40,982 nt of DNA, taken from Microbacterium hibisci. GTDB taxonomy: Bacteria > Actinomycetota > Actinomycetes > Actinomycetales > Microbacteriaceae. This document shows, one piece after another, positions 15,347 to 23,348 of this stretch (its first letter is position 1; every line of letters starts with the position of its first letter). Location: NCBI RefSeq assembly GCF_015278255.1, contig NZ_JADIJC010000013.1:1-40982 (forward strand). Direction: 5' to 3'. Below the pieces are notes generated by a model. That model saw nothing but the letters and a program-made list of their open reading frames with translations, had not been told where the DNA came from and made no database searches. Both the position numbers and the translations under genes were made by a program.

Positions 15347-16270
15347 ATGCCCGGACCGTCCCCGCGTCCCTCCGACTCGTCGCCGTCGCGACGCGCGGAA
15401 GCCGGGGTCGCGTCGAGGAGGCGCTTCGAGGGGCCGAGCGACCTGCACCTGCACTCGGCGAACTCGGACGGGACGCAGCCGCCGGCCGAGGTGATGGCGT
15501 CGGCGCACCGTCACGGCATCCGGACGGCGGCGCTCACCGACCACGACACCACCTCGGGATGGGCGGAGGCGGCCGAGGCCGCGACGTCGCTCGGGATGAC
15601 GTTCCTCCCCGGTATGGAGCTGTCGGCCCGGCACGAGTGGCGCAGCGTGCACGTCCTCGCCTACCTGCCCGATCCCGACGAGCCGGCGCTGCGGGCCGAG
15701 ACCTCGCGGATCCGCTCGTCGCGGCTCGACCGGGCACGCCTCATGGCGGACCGCATCGCCCGCGACTACGACCTCGTGTGGGACGACATCCTCGAGCAGA
15801 CGACCGACGGTGCGACCGTGGGGCGCCCGCACATCGCCGACGCGCTCATCGCGCGCGGCCTGGTGCGCGACCGGGCCGAGGCCTTCGCCGGGATCCTGAG
15901 CCCGGGCGGCGACTACTACGTCGCGCTCTACGCACCCGACCCCGTCACCGCGGTGTCGCTCGTCGCGGGGGCGGGGGGAGTGCCGGTGATCGCGCATCCG
16001 GCCTCGCGCGGCGGTCTGCTGCCGATGCGCCTGCTGGAGCGGCTGCTCGACGCCGGCCTGGCCGGGTTCGAGCTCGGCCACCGCGAGAACCGGAACCCGG
16101 GGCTGGCGACGCTGCGCGACCTGTGCCGCGAGCGCGACCTCATCGTCACCGGCTCCAGCGACTACCACGGTCTCGGCAAACCCAACCAGCCGGGTGAGAA
16201 CACGACCGCCGACGACATGGTCGCGCGCATCATCGAGCGTGCAACGGGAAGCGCCCCCGTCTACCCCTGA
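15347..16270 (+). CDS. PHP-domain phosphoesterase (3',5'-nucleoside bisphosphate phosphatase-like)
   Basis: A 307-residue protein. After a disordered basic lead of about 28 residues comes a complete PHP domain: DLHLHSANSDGTQ, LTDHDTTSGW, LPGMELSA, VHVLAY, IAHPAS and GSSDYHG. These supply the His/Asp ligands for a trinuclear metal site. The family includes E. coli YciV/RnaseAM and CV1693, which remove the 3'-phosphate of pAp and trim short RNA 5' ends. Actinobacterial members are commonly annotated this way; the exact substrate is inferred. The stop codon lies in the loop of a terminator hairpin. Confidence 0.87.
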   Translation: MPGPSPRPSDSSPSRRAEAGVASRRRFEGPSDLHLHSANSDGTQPPAEVMASAHRHGIRTAALTDHDTTSGWAEAAEAATSLGMTFLPGMELSARHEWRSVHVLAYLPDPDEPALRAETSRIRSSRLDRARLMADRIARDYDLVWDDILEQTTDGATVGRPHIADALIARGLVRDRAEAFAGILSPGGDYYVALYAPDPVTAVSLVAGAGGVPVIAHPASRGGLLPMRLLERLLDAGLAGFELGHRENRNPGLATLRDLCRERDLIVTGSSDYHGLGKPNQPGENTTADDMVARIIERATGSAPVYP

Positions 16271-16286
16271 GGGTGGACGAGGGCGC
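16251..16286 (+). terminator. Terminator hairpin spanning the PHP stop codon
   Basis: 16251-16266 pairs with 16271-16286: 14 Watson-Crick pairs, one G-U pair and one mismatch. The 4-base loop CTGA contains the TGA stop. Confidence 0.7.
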
Positions 16287-16335
16287 CTCGAGCGGACGGA
16301 TGCCGCGGTCCGGCGTCAGCCGTGGCGCAGGCCGA

Positions 16336-16767
16336 TCAGCCCAGGGCCTTGGCCTTCAGCGCGTCGTACTCGGCCTGCGTGATCGTGCCGGCGTCGAGCA
16401 GCGTCTTCGCCTTGGCGATCTCGTCTGCCGGGCTGGCCGAGGCGCCGGCGACCGACTTGATGTACGCGTCCTGCGCATGCTGCAGCTCCGAGGCCTCCTT
16501 CGCGCTGCGCTTGGCCATGCCGTTGCCGCGCGCGATGAGGTAGACGAGCAGCGTCAGGAACGGCACGAAGATCAGGAAGATGATCCAGACCGCCTTCCAC
16601 CAGCCGTTCAGCTTGTGGTCGCGGAACAGGTCGCCGATGACGGCGAACAGCGCGAACAGGTACGCCATGAAGAAGAAGATCCAGAGGAACCACCAGATGA
16701 TGTCCCAGAACGAGCCCCAGAAGCCCTGGTACTCGTAGGCGGTGTTGACTGCCTCGATGAAGCGCAC
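16336..16767 (-). CDS. PLDc_N/SHOCT-domain membrane protein
   Basis: A 143-residue protein with a short N-terminal lead and two long hydrophobic segments. The first is IIWWFLWIFFFMAYLFALFA; the second is AVWIIFLIFVPFLTLLVYLIARG, typical of the PLD-nuclease N-terminal membrane anchor. A charged linker follows, then a C-terminal SHOCT motif (ADEIAKAKTLLDAGTITQAE). SHOCT motifs assist oligomerisation; the function of this family is unknown. GTG 16767 is chosen because AGAAAGG lies 8-10 bases upstream on its strand; the longer in-frame start is not conserved-looking. A TAAGGT -10-like box at 16821-16826 could drive it. Confidence 0.8.
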   Translation of the reverse strand: MRFIEAVNTAYEYQGFWGSFWDIIWWFLWIFFFMAYLFALFAVIGDLFRDHKLNGWWKAVWIIFLIFVPFLTLLVYLIARGNGMAKRSAKEASELQHAQDAYIKSVAGASASPADEIAKAKTLLDAGTITQAEYDALKAKALG

Positions 16768-16873
16768 GGTATGCCTTTCTAGACTGCGAGGTCGCGGCGC
16801 CACGTGCGCCGCATGCGCTCACCTTAGCGGTGCCGCGAAGCTGCATGACGGCGCCGCGACGCGAGATGACGAT

Positions 16874-18412
16874 TCAGGCGCCGACGGTGGCGCCGCCGGC
16901 GGGTGCGCCGCCGCCGCTGCCTCCGCGGCGCCGCCGACGGCGACGCGGTGCCGGCTTGCCGTCGTGGTGCTCCTTGCCCCCGCCGTCATGGGTGCCGCCG
17001 CCCTCGCTGGAGCGGTCGCCGTCGGCGCCCTCTCCCGCACTCTGGCCGTGCGATCCGGCAGCCGAGCCGCCGTCGCCGGTCTCGAAGGTCGAGCCCACGC
17101 GGTCGGCGTCGCCGCCCGAGCGCCGGCGCCGGCGCCGGCGCGAAGGGGACTGGCCGTTGGTCTCGACCTCGGCTGCGGCATCCGTCGCCCGCTCCGGCTG
17201 CACGCGGACGGCCTGCGTCTTCGGCGCGGTGCGGATGCGGCCCTTCGTGCCCTCGGGGATGTCGAGGTCGGAGTACAGGTGCGGGCTCGACGAGTACGTC
17301 TCGACGGGCTCGGGCTGACCGAACTCGAGCGCGCGGTTGATGAGGGCCCACTTGTGCAGGTCCTCCCAGTCGACGAACGTGACGGCGATACCGGTCTTGC
17401 CTGCGCGGCCGGTGCGGCCCGCGCGGTGGAGGTAGGTCTTCTCGTCGTCGGGGATGGTGTGGTTGATGACGTGGGTGACGTCGTCGACGTCGATGCCGCG
17501 CGCGGCGACGTCGGTCGCGATGAGCACGTCCTTCTTGCCGGCCTTGAAGCCGGCCATCGAGCGCTCGCGCGCCTCCTGGCTCATGTCGCCGTGCACGGCG
17601 CCGGCGTTGAAGCCGCGGTCGCTCAGCTCGTCGACGAGGCGCTGCGCGGCGCGCTTGGTGCGCGTGAAGATCACCGTCTTGCCGCGGCCGTCCGCCTGCA
17701 GGATGCGGGCGATGACCTCGTCCTTGTCGAGCGAGTGCGCGCGGTAGACGAGGTGCTTGATGTTCGCCTGGGTGAGACCCTCGTCGGGGTCCGTGGCGCG
17801 GATGTGGATCGGGTTCGACATGAACCGGCGCGCCAGCGCGACGATCGGCCCCGGCATGGTGGCCGAGAAGAGCTGCGTGTGACGCACGGCGGGAACCTTC
17901 GAGAAGATCTTCTCGATGTCGGGGAGGAAGCCGAGGTCGAGCATCTTGTCGGCCTCGTCGAGCACGACCTCGGTCGCGTTCGACAGGTCGAGCAGGCGCT
18001 GGTTGTTCAGGTCGATGAGGCGGCCCGGGGTGCCGACGACGATCTGCGCGCCGGCCTTGAGCTGGTCGATCTGACCCTCGTAGGCCTTGCCGCCGTAGAT
18101 CGCGACGACGCTCGTCGACCGGTTCGAGGTGAGCATGTCCATGTCTTCGTAGACCTGCACGCACAGCTCGCGCGTCGGGACGACGATGAGCGCCTTCACG
18201 CCCGGCGCGGGATCGAGGCCGAGGCGCTGGACCACGGGGATGCCGAAGCCGAACGTCTTGCCGGTACCGGTCTTCGCCTGGCCGATGATGTCCTGGCCGG
18301 GCAGCCCCAGCGGGATGGTCTGCTCCTGAATGGGGAACGCGTCGACGATGCCCTTCGCGGAGAGCGTTTCGACGATGTCCTGATCGACGCCGAGTTCGGC
18401 GAAGGTCGTCAC
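16874..18412 (-). CDS. rhlE: DEAD-box ATP-dependent RNA helicase (RhlE-like)
   Basis: A 512-residue protein. Helicase core motifs are in order: Q motif around FPIQEQTIP, Walker A AKTGTGKT (46-53), PTREL, TPGRLIDL, DEAD (152-155), SAT (183-185), ATDVAARGIDV and HRAGRTGRAGKTG. The last 100 residues are disordered with two runs of seven or more arginines among Gly/Ala, a likely RNA-binding tail. Such helicases unwind structured RNA in ribosome assembly or mRNA decay. The start is set at GTG 18412, just before FAELGVDQDIVETL; the same frame stays open far upstream through the divergent gene, but that part is not family-like. Its position next to the ferritin-like gene matches the Rv3211/Rv3210c pair of M. 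tuberculosis. Confidence 0.9.
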   Translation of the reverse strand: MTTFAELGVDQDIVETLSAKGIVDAFPIQEQTIPLGLPGQDIIGQAKTGTGKTFGFGIPVVQRLGLDPAPGVKALIVVPTRELCVQVYEDMDMLTSNRSTSVVAIYGGKAYEGQIDQLKAGAQIVVGTPGRLIDLNNQRLLDLSNATEVVLDEADKMLDLGFLPDIEKIFSKVPAVRHTQLFSATMPGPIVALARRFMSNPIHIRATDPDEGLTQANIKHLVYRAHSLDKDEVIARILQADGRGKTVIFTRTKRAAQRLVDELSDRGFNAGAVHGDMSQEARERSMAGFKAGKKDVLIATDVAARGIDVDDVTHVINHTIPDDEKTYLHRAGRTGRAGKTGIAVTFVDWEDLHKWALINRALEFGQPEPVETYSSSPHLYSDLDIPEGTKGRIRTAPKTQAVRVQPERATDAAAEVETNGQSPSRRRRRRRSGGDADRVGSTFETGDGGSAAGSHGQSAGEGADGDRSSEGGGTHDGGGKEHHDGKPAPRRRRRRRGGSGGGAPAGGATVGA

Positions 18413-18622
18413 GATGTGTGCCTGTCCGGCAGTGGGATGCTGCCTGGGTTCGTGCCCGGGCGCGGGTCCGGCCCCTTGAGAGCCGCCGCGCGGGCAGAAG
18501 TGCGATCCACGCCCTTCTTTCCCACAGGCGCGGGCGCCCCGATCCGACGCCGGGGCCGACACCCACGATACCGGAGACTCCCGCGCACGCGCGGAGCGGG
18601 CGCGCCTCGTAGGCTTTCGTGC
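18413..18622. other. Divergent intergenic region, helicase leader
   Basis: About 210 bases between the divergent helicase and ferritin-like genes, the longest gene-free stretch here. It contains TAGGCT at 18610-18615 for the rightward gene. A minus-strand TATCGT at 18565-18570 is a candidate -10 for the helicase, which would give a 5' leader of roughly 150 nt. I see no gene or recognised riboswitch. Confidence 0.4.
18610..18615 (+). promoter_or_regulatory. -10 box of the ferritin-like gene, leaderless type
   Basis: TAGGCT ends seven bases before ATG 18623; there is no ribosome binding site between them. Confidence 0.43.
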
Positions 18623-19336
18623 ATGGTCAAGTGGTTCTGGGAGAGGCGTGACACGGGGCGCAAGCTCCAGCTCCGCTCGCGCGACGAGCTCAGCGGCGGC
18701 AATCGCGTCGACTTCGAGGAGCTCGCTCCCGACATCGACACCTTCCTCGGGCAGGCCGCGTATCTGCAGCTCGGCTTCTTCGAGACGCTGACGGAGCTGA
18801 TCCAGACGATCCCCGAGCTCGGCGAGAAGGAGGCGGTGTCGCGGGCCGCCGGCGCCGCACTGACCAAGCACGAGGCCCTCGTCGCGCTCATCCGCGAGCG
18901 TGGCGACGACCCGACCGAGATCATGCGTCCGTTCCGCGAGCCCCTGGACGCCTTCCGGTCGGCGACCCACGGCGTCCGTCCTCAGGAGACGATGCTGTCG
19001 GTCCACATCACCGCCGGCATGCTCGACGACTTCTACCTCGCCCTGTCGGCGAGCTATGGCGAGACCGGCGATCGGGTGGCGCGCATCCTGCAGGCCGACG
19101 ACGACCGCCAGGCGATCGTCGAGCTGATCTCGCAGGCGATCTCGAGCGACCCGGAGTGGAAGTCGCTGCTCGCGCTGTGGGGAAGGCGTCTCGTGGGCGA
19201 CACGCTTCTCATCGCGCGCGCCGCGCTGCGGCCGACCACGCTGGGGCGGGCCGACGAGGAGAAGGTCGAACCCGTCTTCACCGAGCTGATGGCGGCGCAC
19301 TCGCGGCGCATGGACGCGATGGGCCTGGCCGCCTGA
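18623..19336 (+). CDS. Ferritin-like fold protein, MiaE_2 type
   Basis: A 237-residue all-helical protein resembling the MiaE-like/ferritin-like family conserved in actinobacteria (Rv3210c position). Helix-forming stretches include YLQLGFFETLTELIQTIPEL, the ALTKHEALVALIRERG segment with a His-Glu pair, VHITAGMLDDFYLALS, and DRQAIVELISQAISS. MiaE is a diiron tRNA hydroxylase. I cannot confirm that the full set of metal ligands is present here, so enzymatic function is open. The ATG at 18623 is favoured by the -10 box seven bases upstream. Rightward and alone; its neighbours on both sides are leftward. Confidence 0.78.
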   Translation: MVKWFWERRDTGRKLQLRSRDELSGGNRVDFEELAPDIDTFLGQAAYLQLGFFETLTELIQTIPELGEKEAVSRAAGAALTKHEALVALIRERGDDPTEIMRPFREPLDAFRSATHGVRPQETMLSVHITAGMLDDFYLALSASYGETGDRVARILQADDDRQAIVELISQAISSDPEWKSLLALWGRRLVGDTLLIARAALRPTTLGRADEEKVEPVFTELMAAHSRRMDAMGLAA

Positions 19337-19396
19337 CGGCCGAGCGCACCCCGGGGTCTGGTCGCCCTGACTCCGGCCCGGGAGATCCGGCGGCTC

Positions 19397-19687
19397 TCAG
19401 CCGATGCCGAGGCGCGCCTTCTCGCGGCGGTCGTGTGCGACCCGGGCCCGCGACAGCGCGATGATCACGGGGTACGTGACCACGATGGGCACGATGAGGG
19501 CCGCGAGCCACGGCCACGGCGTGTCGATTCCGATGCCCAGCCAGGTCAGGATCGACCAGGCGGCGCCCGCCGACACCGCGCCGATCATCGGCGCGAGGAC
19601 GACGCCGCGCGTGAGCCGCTGGTGCAGCTGGAAGTGGATGCCGAGACCGATGACCGCCCCGACGATGAAGGCGATGAGGATCTGCAT
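19397..19687 (-). CDS. Small integral membrane protein
   Basis: A 96-residue protein with three hydrophobic segments: ILIAFIVGAVIGLGIHF, VVLAPMIGAVSAGAAWSILTWLGI and WLAALIVPIVVTYPVIIAL. A basic C-terminal tail follows (ARVAHDRREKARLG). I do not recognise a named family. It follows DUF3107 on the same strand after 13 bases, so the two are probably co-transcribed. The real start could differ slightly; the ATG at 19687 gives a sensible N-terminal helix. Confidence 0.72.
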   Translation of the reverse strand: MQILIAFIVGAVIGLGIHFQLHQRLTRGVVLAPMIGAVSAGAAWSILTWLGIGIDTPWPWLAALIVPIVVTYPVIIALSRARVAHDRREKARLGIG

Positions 19688-19700
19688 GTCGGGCGTCCGC

Positions 19701-19925
19701 TCAGGCGACGAAGCCGACGCGGCGCGACTCCTCGGAGCCGAGCTCGATGTAGGCCAGGCCCGCGGTGGGGACGATGTACGAGTTGCCCTTGGCGTCGGCG
19801 AAGGTCACGTGCGTGGCGCCGGCGTCCAGCGCCGCGGCGACGGACTTCTTGACGTCGGCCGCCGGCTCGTTCGTCTCGAAGTTGAGCTCGCGGCCGGTGT
19901 TCGCGATGCCGATGCGGATCTCCAC
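19701..19925 (-). CDS. DUF3107 small protein (TB9.4 family)
   Basis: A 74-residue protein starting from GTG 19925 and reading VEIRIGIANTGRELNFET, then DVKKSVAAALDAG and YIVPTAGLAYIELG. This matches DUF3107, the family of M. tuberculosis Rv3208A/TB9.4, conserved in actinobacteria without an assigned function. The start is fixed by a near-perfect ribosome binding site, AGGAGGTCA (minus strand 19939-19931), 5-7 bases upstream; that is unusually strong for this window and suggests high expression. A minus-strand TAGAGT at 19993-19998 could be the -10 box, giving a leader of about 60 nt. Confidence 0.9.
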   Translation of the reverse strand: MEIRIGIANTGRELNFETNEPAADVKKSVAAALDAGATHVTFADAKGNSYIVPTAGLAYIELGSEESRRVGFVA

Positions 19926-20069
19926 GTGACTGACCTCCTGCGCGGGGCGACGGTTTCTCGCCGGAAGGCTGAGGATCCCCGGACGCATGGCCACTCTACG
20001 ACACCGGGAAGGGGCATCCGCCCGCGGTCCGAACGCTCTGGGCGAACGCCCGATGTCGGTCCGTCGCGC

Positions 20070-20075
20070 TAGCGT
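20070..20075 (+). promoter_or_regulatory. -10 box of adnA-adnB, leaderless type
   Basis: TAGCGT ends six bases before the adnA GTG at 20082. Confidence 0.42.
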
Positions 20076-20081
20076 CGAAGG

Positions 20082-23000
20082 GTGCGATCGGGGAGCGGAG
20101 AAGGCGCGGGCGTCACGCCGGATGCGTCGCAGCGGGCGGTGCTGGCGCTGCCCTCCGACGCGTCGGGCGTCGTCGTGGGGGCACCGGGCACAGGCAAGAC
20201 GGCCACCCTGATCGCGCGGGTCGCGGAGCTCGTCGCCGCGGGCGTCGATCCCGACACGGTGCTCGTGCTCACGCCGTCGCGACAGACGGCGACATCGCTG
20301 CGTGACCGGCTGGGGCTCGCCGTGCGGGCGGCGACGGCGGGGCCGCTGGCTCGCTCGGTCGCGTCCTATGCCTTCCAGATCGTGCGGGCGCACGCCGTCG
20401 CCGCCGATGCCGACCCGCCGCAGCTGCTCACGGGCGGCGACGAGGACCAGATCATCCGCGACCTGCTCGAGGGCGACGAAGAGGATGAGGCCGCGGGCGC
20501 CGGGCGGTGGCCGGAGGCTCTCGGGCCCGCGATCCGCGGCACCGCGGGCTTCCGGACCGAGGTGCGGACGTTCCTCGCCGAATGCACGACGCTCGGCATC
20601 GAGCCCGCGCGCCTGCGGCAGCTGGGGGAGCGGCACGAGCTGCCGGCATGGATCGCGTTGTCGTCGTTCTTCGCCGAGTACCTGCAGGTGCGCGACGGCA
20701 TGCGCGGAGCCCACCGGGATGCCGCGGGGCTGGTCCGCGAAGCGGTGGGGCTGCTGCGCACCGCCCCGGCCGGGACCCCCGCGGTCGACCGCACGCGCGT
20801 CGTGCTCGTCGACGACGCGCAGGAGCTGACGCTGGGCGGTGTCGAGCTGCTCGAGGCCGCCCGTGCCCGAGGCGCCGCCGTGCTGGCGTTCGGCGATCCC
20901 GACGTCGGCTCGGGCTCGTTCCGCGGCGCCACGCCGGAGAACTTCGCGCGACTCGCCGCATCGCTCGGCACTGTGCACGTGCTCGCGGGCGGGCATCGCG
21001 GCACGCCGTGGCAGCGCGAGCTGGTGGGCCGCGTCACGCAGCGCATCGGCGCGGTCGGCGTCGTCGCGCATCGGCGCGCCGGCGCGGGTGCCGAGCCCGA
21101 CGAGTCCGTGCGCGTCCTCACCCTGCGCTCCCCGGCGGAGGAGTACGACGCGATCGCGCGGCTGCTGCGCGAGCGGCACGTGCACGACGGCGTGCCGTGG
21201 CACGCGTGCGCCGTGATCGCGCACGACACCCGGCAGGTGGCCGCGCTCGAGGCCGAGCTGTCGGCCCGCGAGGTTCCCGCGCGCTCGAGCGGGCCCGGTC
21301 GCGCCCTGGGCGCCGTGCGCCCGGTCGCCGACCTGCTGCGGCTGATCGAGCTGGCCTCGCGCGAGGACTGGACCTTCGAGGACGTGTCGGCGGCGCTGGT
21401 GGGCACATACGGGCGCCTCGACGTGATCGAGCTCCGCCGACTGCGCTCGGCGCTGCGCCACGCCGAGCTGCGCCGCGTGTTCGACCTCGCCGGCGACGGC
21501 GAGGTCGCAGACGGCGCCGCGGACGAGGCGCTGGCGATCGCGGAGCGATCGGGGCGCGACCTGGTGCTGTCGGCGATGCGCCAGCCGCTCGAGTTCGACC
21601 TGCTCGACACCCGCGAGGCGCGCCGCGCAGCCTCCCTGGCCCGCACGCTCGAGGTGCTGCGCGACGGTCTCTCGCGGGGTGCGACCGCGCATGAGCTGCT
21701 GTGGACGGCCTGGGACCGCAGCGGTCTTCCGCGCGCGTGGGGAGAGCTCGCGAAGGGCAACGGCCCGCTCGCCGAGCAGGCGCACCGCGACCTCGACGCC
21801 CTCGTCGCTCTGTTCCAGGCGGCCAAGCGGTTCGTCGAGCGCTCGCTCGACGCCGATCCGCGCGTGTTCGTCCGCTCGATCCTCGACAGCGGTGTCGCCG
21901 AGGACCGGCTCGAGGCTCCGACGCGCGCCGACAGCGTCAGGATCATGACGCCCGCGGGCGCGCTCGGGCTCGAGTTCGACACGGTCGTCGTCGCCGGCAT
22001 GCAGGACGCCGTCTGGCCCAACACGCGCCTGCGCGGCAGCCTGCTCGAGACGTGGCGCCTGGCGGATGCCGCGACCCGCGCCGACGGCGAGACCACCGGC
22101 GCCTTCGACCGCCGTCGCGCGGCGATGCACGACGAGCTGAGGCTGCTGGCGCGCGCCCTGTCGCGCGCGACCGCGCGGGTCGTCGTGACGGCGGTCGATG
22201 ACGACGACACGGGTCCGAGCGTCTTCTTCGAGCTGCTGCCCGACCCCGAGCCGTTCGACCTCGACCACCCGGTGTCGCTGCGGGGACTCGTCGCGCGTCA
22301 CCGCCGTACGCTCACCGCCCTGGCGCCGCAGACCCTCGCGGCCGCGGGTTCGCGCATCGTGCCGGCTCCCGGCACCGTCCCGGCGGCCGCGGTGCGCGCC
22401 GCTCAGCAGCTCGCTCTGCTGACGGATGCCGGGGTTCCGGGCGCCGCGCCGCGCGACTGGTACGGCGTGGCCGGACCGACCTCCACTGGACCGCTGCGCG
22501 ATCTCACGCGCGAGGACGTCCGGGTGTCGCCGTCGCGGCTGCACACCCTGGAGGAGTGCGAGCTCAACTGGGTCATCGCCGATCTGGGGGGCGACCCCGG
22601 GGGCACGACCGCGGGCCTCGGGACGATCATCCACGCCGCGCTCGAGCACGCCTCGGGGCACGACGAGGCGGCGCTGTGGGCCGAGGTGGAGTCGCGGTGG
22701 GGCGAGCTGACGTTCGAGGCGGCCTGGCGCGACCGCGCAGAGCAGACGCGCGCCCGCGACCTGGTGCGCCGGCTGCACCTGTACCTGCGGCGCTTCGACG
22801 ACGCCGGAGGCACGCTGATCGGCGCGGAGCCGCATTTCGAGGTCGTGATCCCGCTCGATGCGGGCGGGTCCGACGGCGCCGGTTCCGAGGCGGCCCCGGA
22901 CGGAACGGGCGATGCGGACCAACACCGTGTGATCCTGTCGGGGTACATCGATCGCGTGGAGCTCACGCCGGAGGGGGAGGTCGTGATCATGGACCTCAAG

Positions 23001-23348
23001 ACCGGCAAGCGCGAGCCGCAGACGGATGCCAAGGTGCTCGACAACCCGCAGCTCGGCGCGTACCAGCTGGCGTTCGAGTCGGGGGCGATCGGCGCGGCGA
23101 ACGGGTACGCGCCCGGCGGCGCGAAGCTGCTCGTGCTGCGCCCCACGGCGACGAAGTCCGACTACGTCACACCGTGGCAGCCGCCCTTCGACGACGAGCG
23201 GCGCGACGCGTTCCTCGGCCGCATCCGCGCGGCCGTGGGCGTGATGCGCGGCGAGACCTTCACCGCGCCGTACGAGGAGCACTGCCGCGACGAGCACGCC
23301 TACGGGCTCTGCCGCATCCACACCATCGGCGCTGTGAGCGCTTCATGA
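20082..23348 (+). CDS. adnA: AdnA-type helicase-nuclease subunit
   Basis: A 1088-residue SF1A UvrD-like motor fused to a C-terminal RecB-like nuclease. It partners AdnB in the actinobacterial double-strand-break resection complex (Rv3202c-like). Walker A is GAPGTGKT (33-40). Motif II reads VDDAQE (D244-D245) instead of the usual DExQD, so the catalytic Glu is Asp and the motor may be weak. Nuclease residues include the GEVVIMDLKTGK motif (D971, K973) and downstream LGAYQLA. Cysteines in LEECELNW and in EEHCRDEHAYGLC near the ends of the nuclease domain could hold a metal or cluster (inference). The start is GTG 20082 with a -10 box six bases upstream; the stop overlaps adnB by four bases. Confidence 0.9.
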   Translation: MRSGSGEGAGVTPDASQRAVLALPSDASGVVVGAPGTGKTATLIARVAELVAAGVDPDTVLVLTPSRQTATSLRDRLGLAVRAATAGPLARSVASYAFQIVRAHAVAADADPPQLLTGGDEDQIIRDLLEGDEEDEAAGAGRWPEALGPAIRGTAGFRTEVRTFLAECTTLGIEPARLRQLGERHELPAWIALSSFFAEYLQVRDGMRGAHRDAAGLVREAVGLLRTAPAGTPAVDRTRVVLVDDAQELTLGGVELLEAARARGAAVLAFGDPDVGSGSFRGATPENFARLAASLGTVHVLAGGHRGTPWQRELVGRVTQRIGAVGVVAHRRAGAGAEPDESVRVLTLRSPAEEYDAIARLLRERHVHDGVPWHACAVIAHDTRQVAALEAELSAREVPARSSGPGRALGAVRPVADLLRLIELASREDWTFEDVSAALVGTYGRLDVIELRRLRSALRHAELRRVFDLAGDGEVADGAADEALAIAERSGRDLVLSAMRQPLEFDLLDTREARRAASLARTLEVLRDGLSRGATAHELLWTAWDRSGLPRAWGELAKGNGPLAEQAHRDLDALVALFQAAKRFVERSLDADPRVFVRSILDSGVAEDRLEAPTRADSVRIMTPAGALGLEFDTVVVAGMQDAVWPNTRLRGSLLETWRLADAATRADGETTGAFDRRRAAMHDELRLLARALSRATARVVVTAVDDDDTGPSVFFELLPDPEPFDLDHPVSLRGLVARHRRTLTALAPQTLAAAGSRIVPAPGTVPAAAVRAAQQLALLTDAGVPGAAPRDWYGVAGPTSTGPLRDLTREDVRVSPSRLHTLEECELNWVIADLGGDPGGTTAGLGTIIHAALEHASGHDEAALWAEVESRWGELTFEAAWRDRAEQTRARDLVRRLHLYLRRFDDAGGTLIGAEPHFEVVIPLDAGGSDGAGSEAAPDGTGDADQHRVILSGYIDRVELTPEGEVVIMDLKTGKREPQTDAKVLDNPQLGAYQLAFESGAIGAANGYAPGGAKLLVLRPTATKSDYVTPWQPPFDDERRDAFLGRIRAAVGVMRGETFTAPYEEHCRDEHAYGLCRIHTIGAVSAS

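Noticed and set aside
18413..19300. An upstream extension of the DEAD-box helicase to about 800 residues
   Set aside because: The extra part is antisense to the ferritin-like gene and has no helicase character. The family-typical sequence begins at GTG 18412.
19701..23321. A minus-strand open frame of about 1200 codons antisense to adnA
   Set aside because: It is a GC-rich shadow: low-complexity Arg/Gly/Ala/His composition, no family motifs, and it covers adnA, whose motifs are clear. Only its last 74 codons (DUF3107) are real. The long minus frame over 34314-37751 and similar ones were dropped for the same reason.
22556..23344. A 260-residue N-terminal extension of AdnB
   Set aside because: The frame is open but the residues are Arg/Gly-rich noise from adnA read out of frame. 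The ATG at 23345 overlapping the adnA stop is the natural start.
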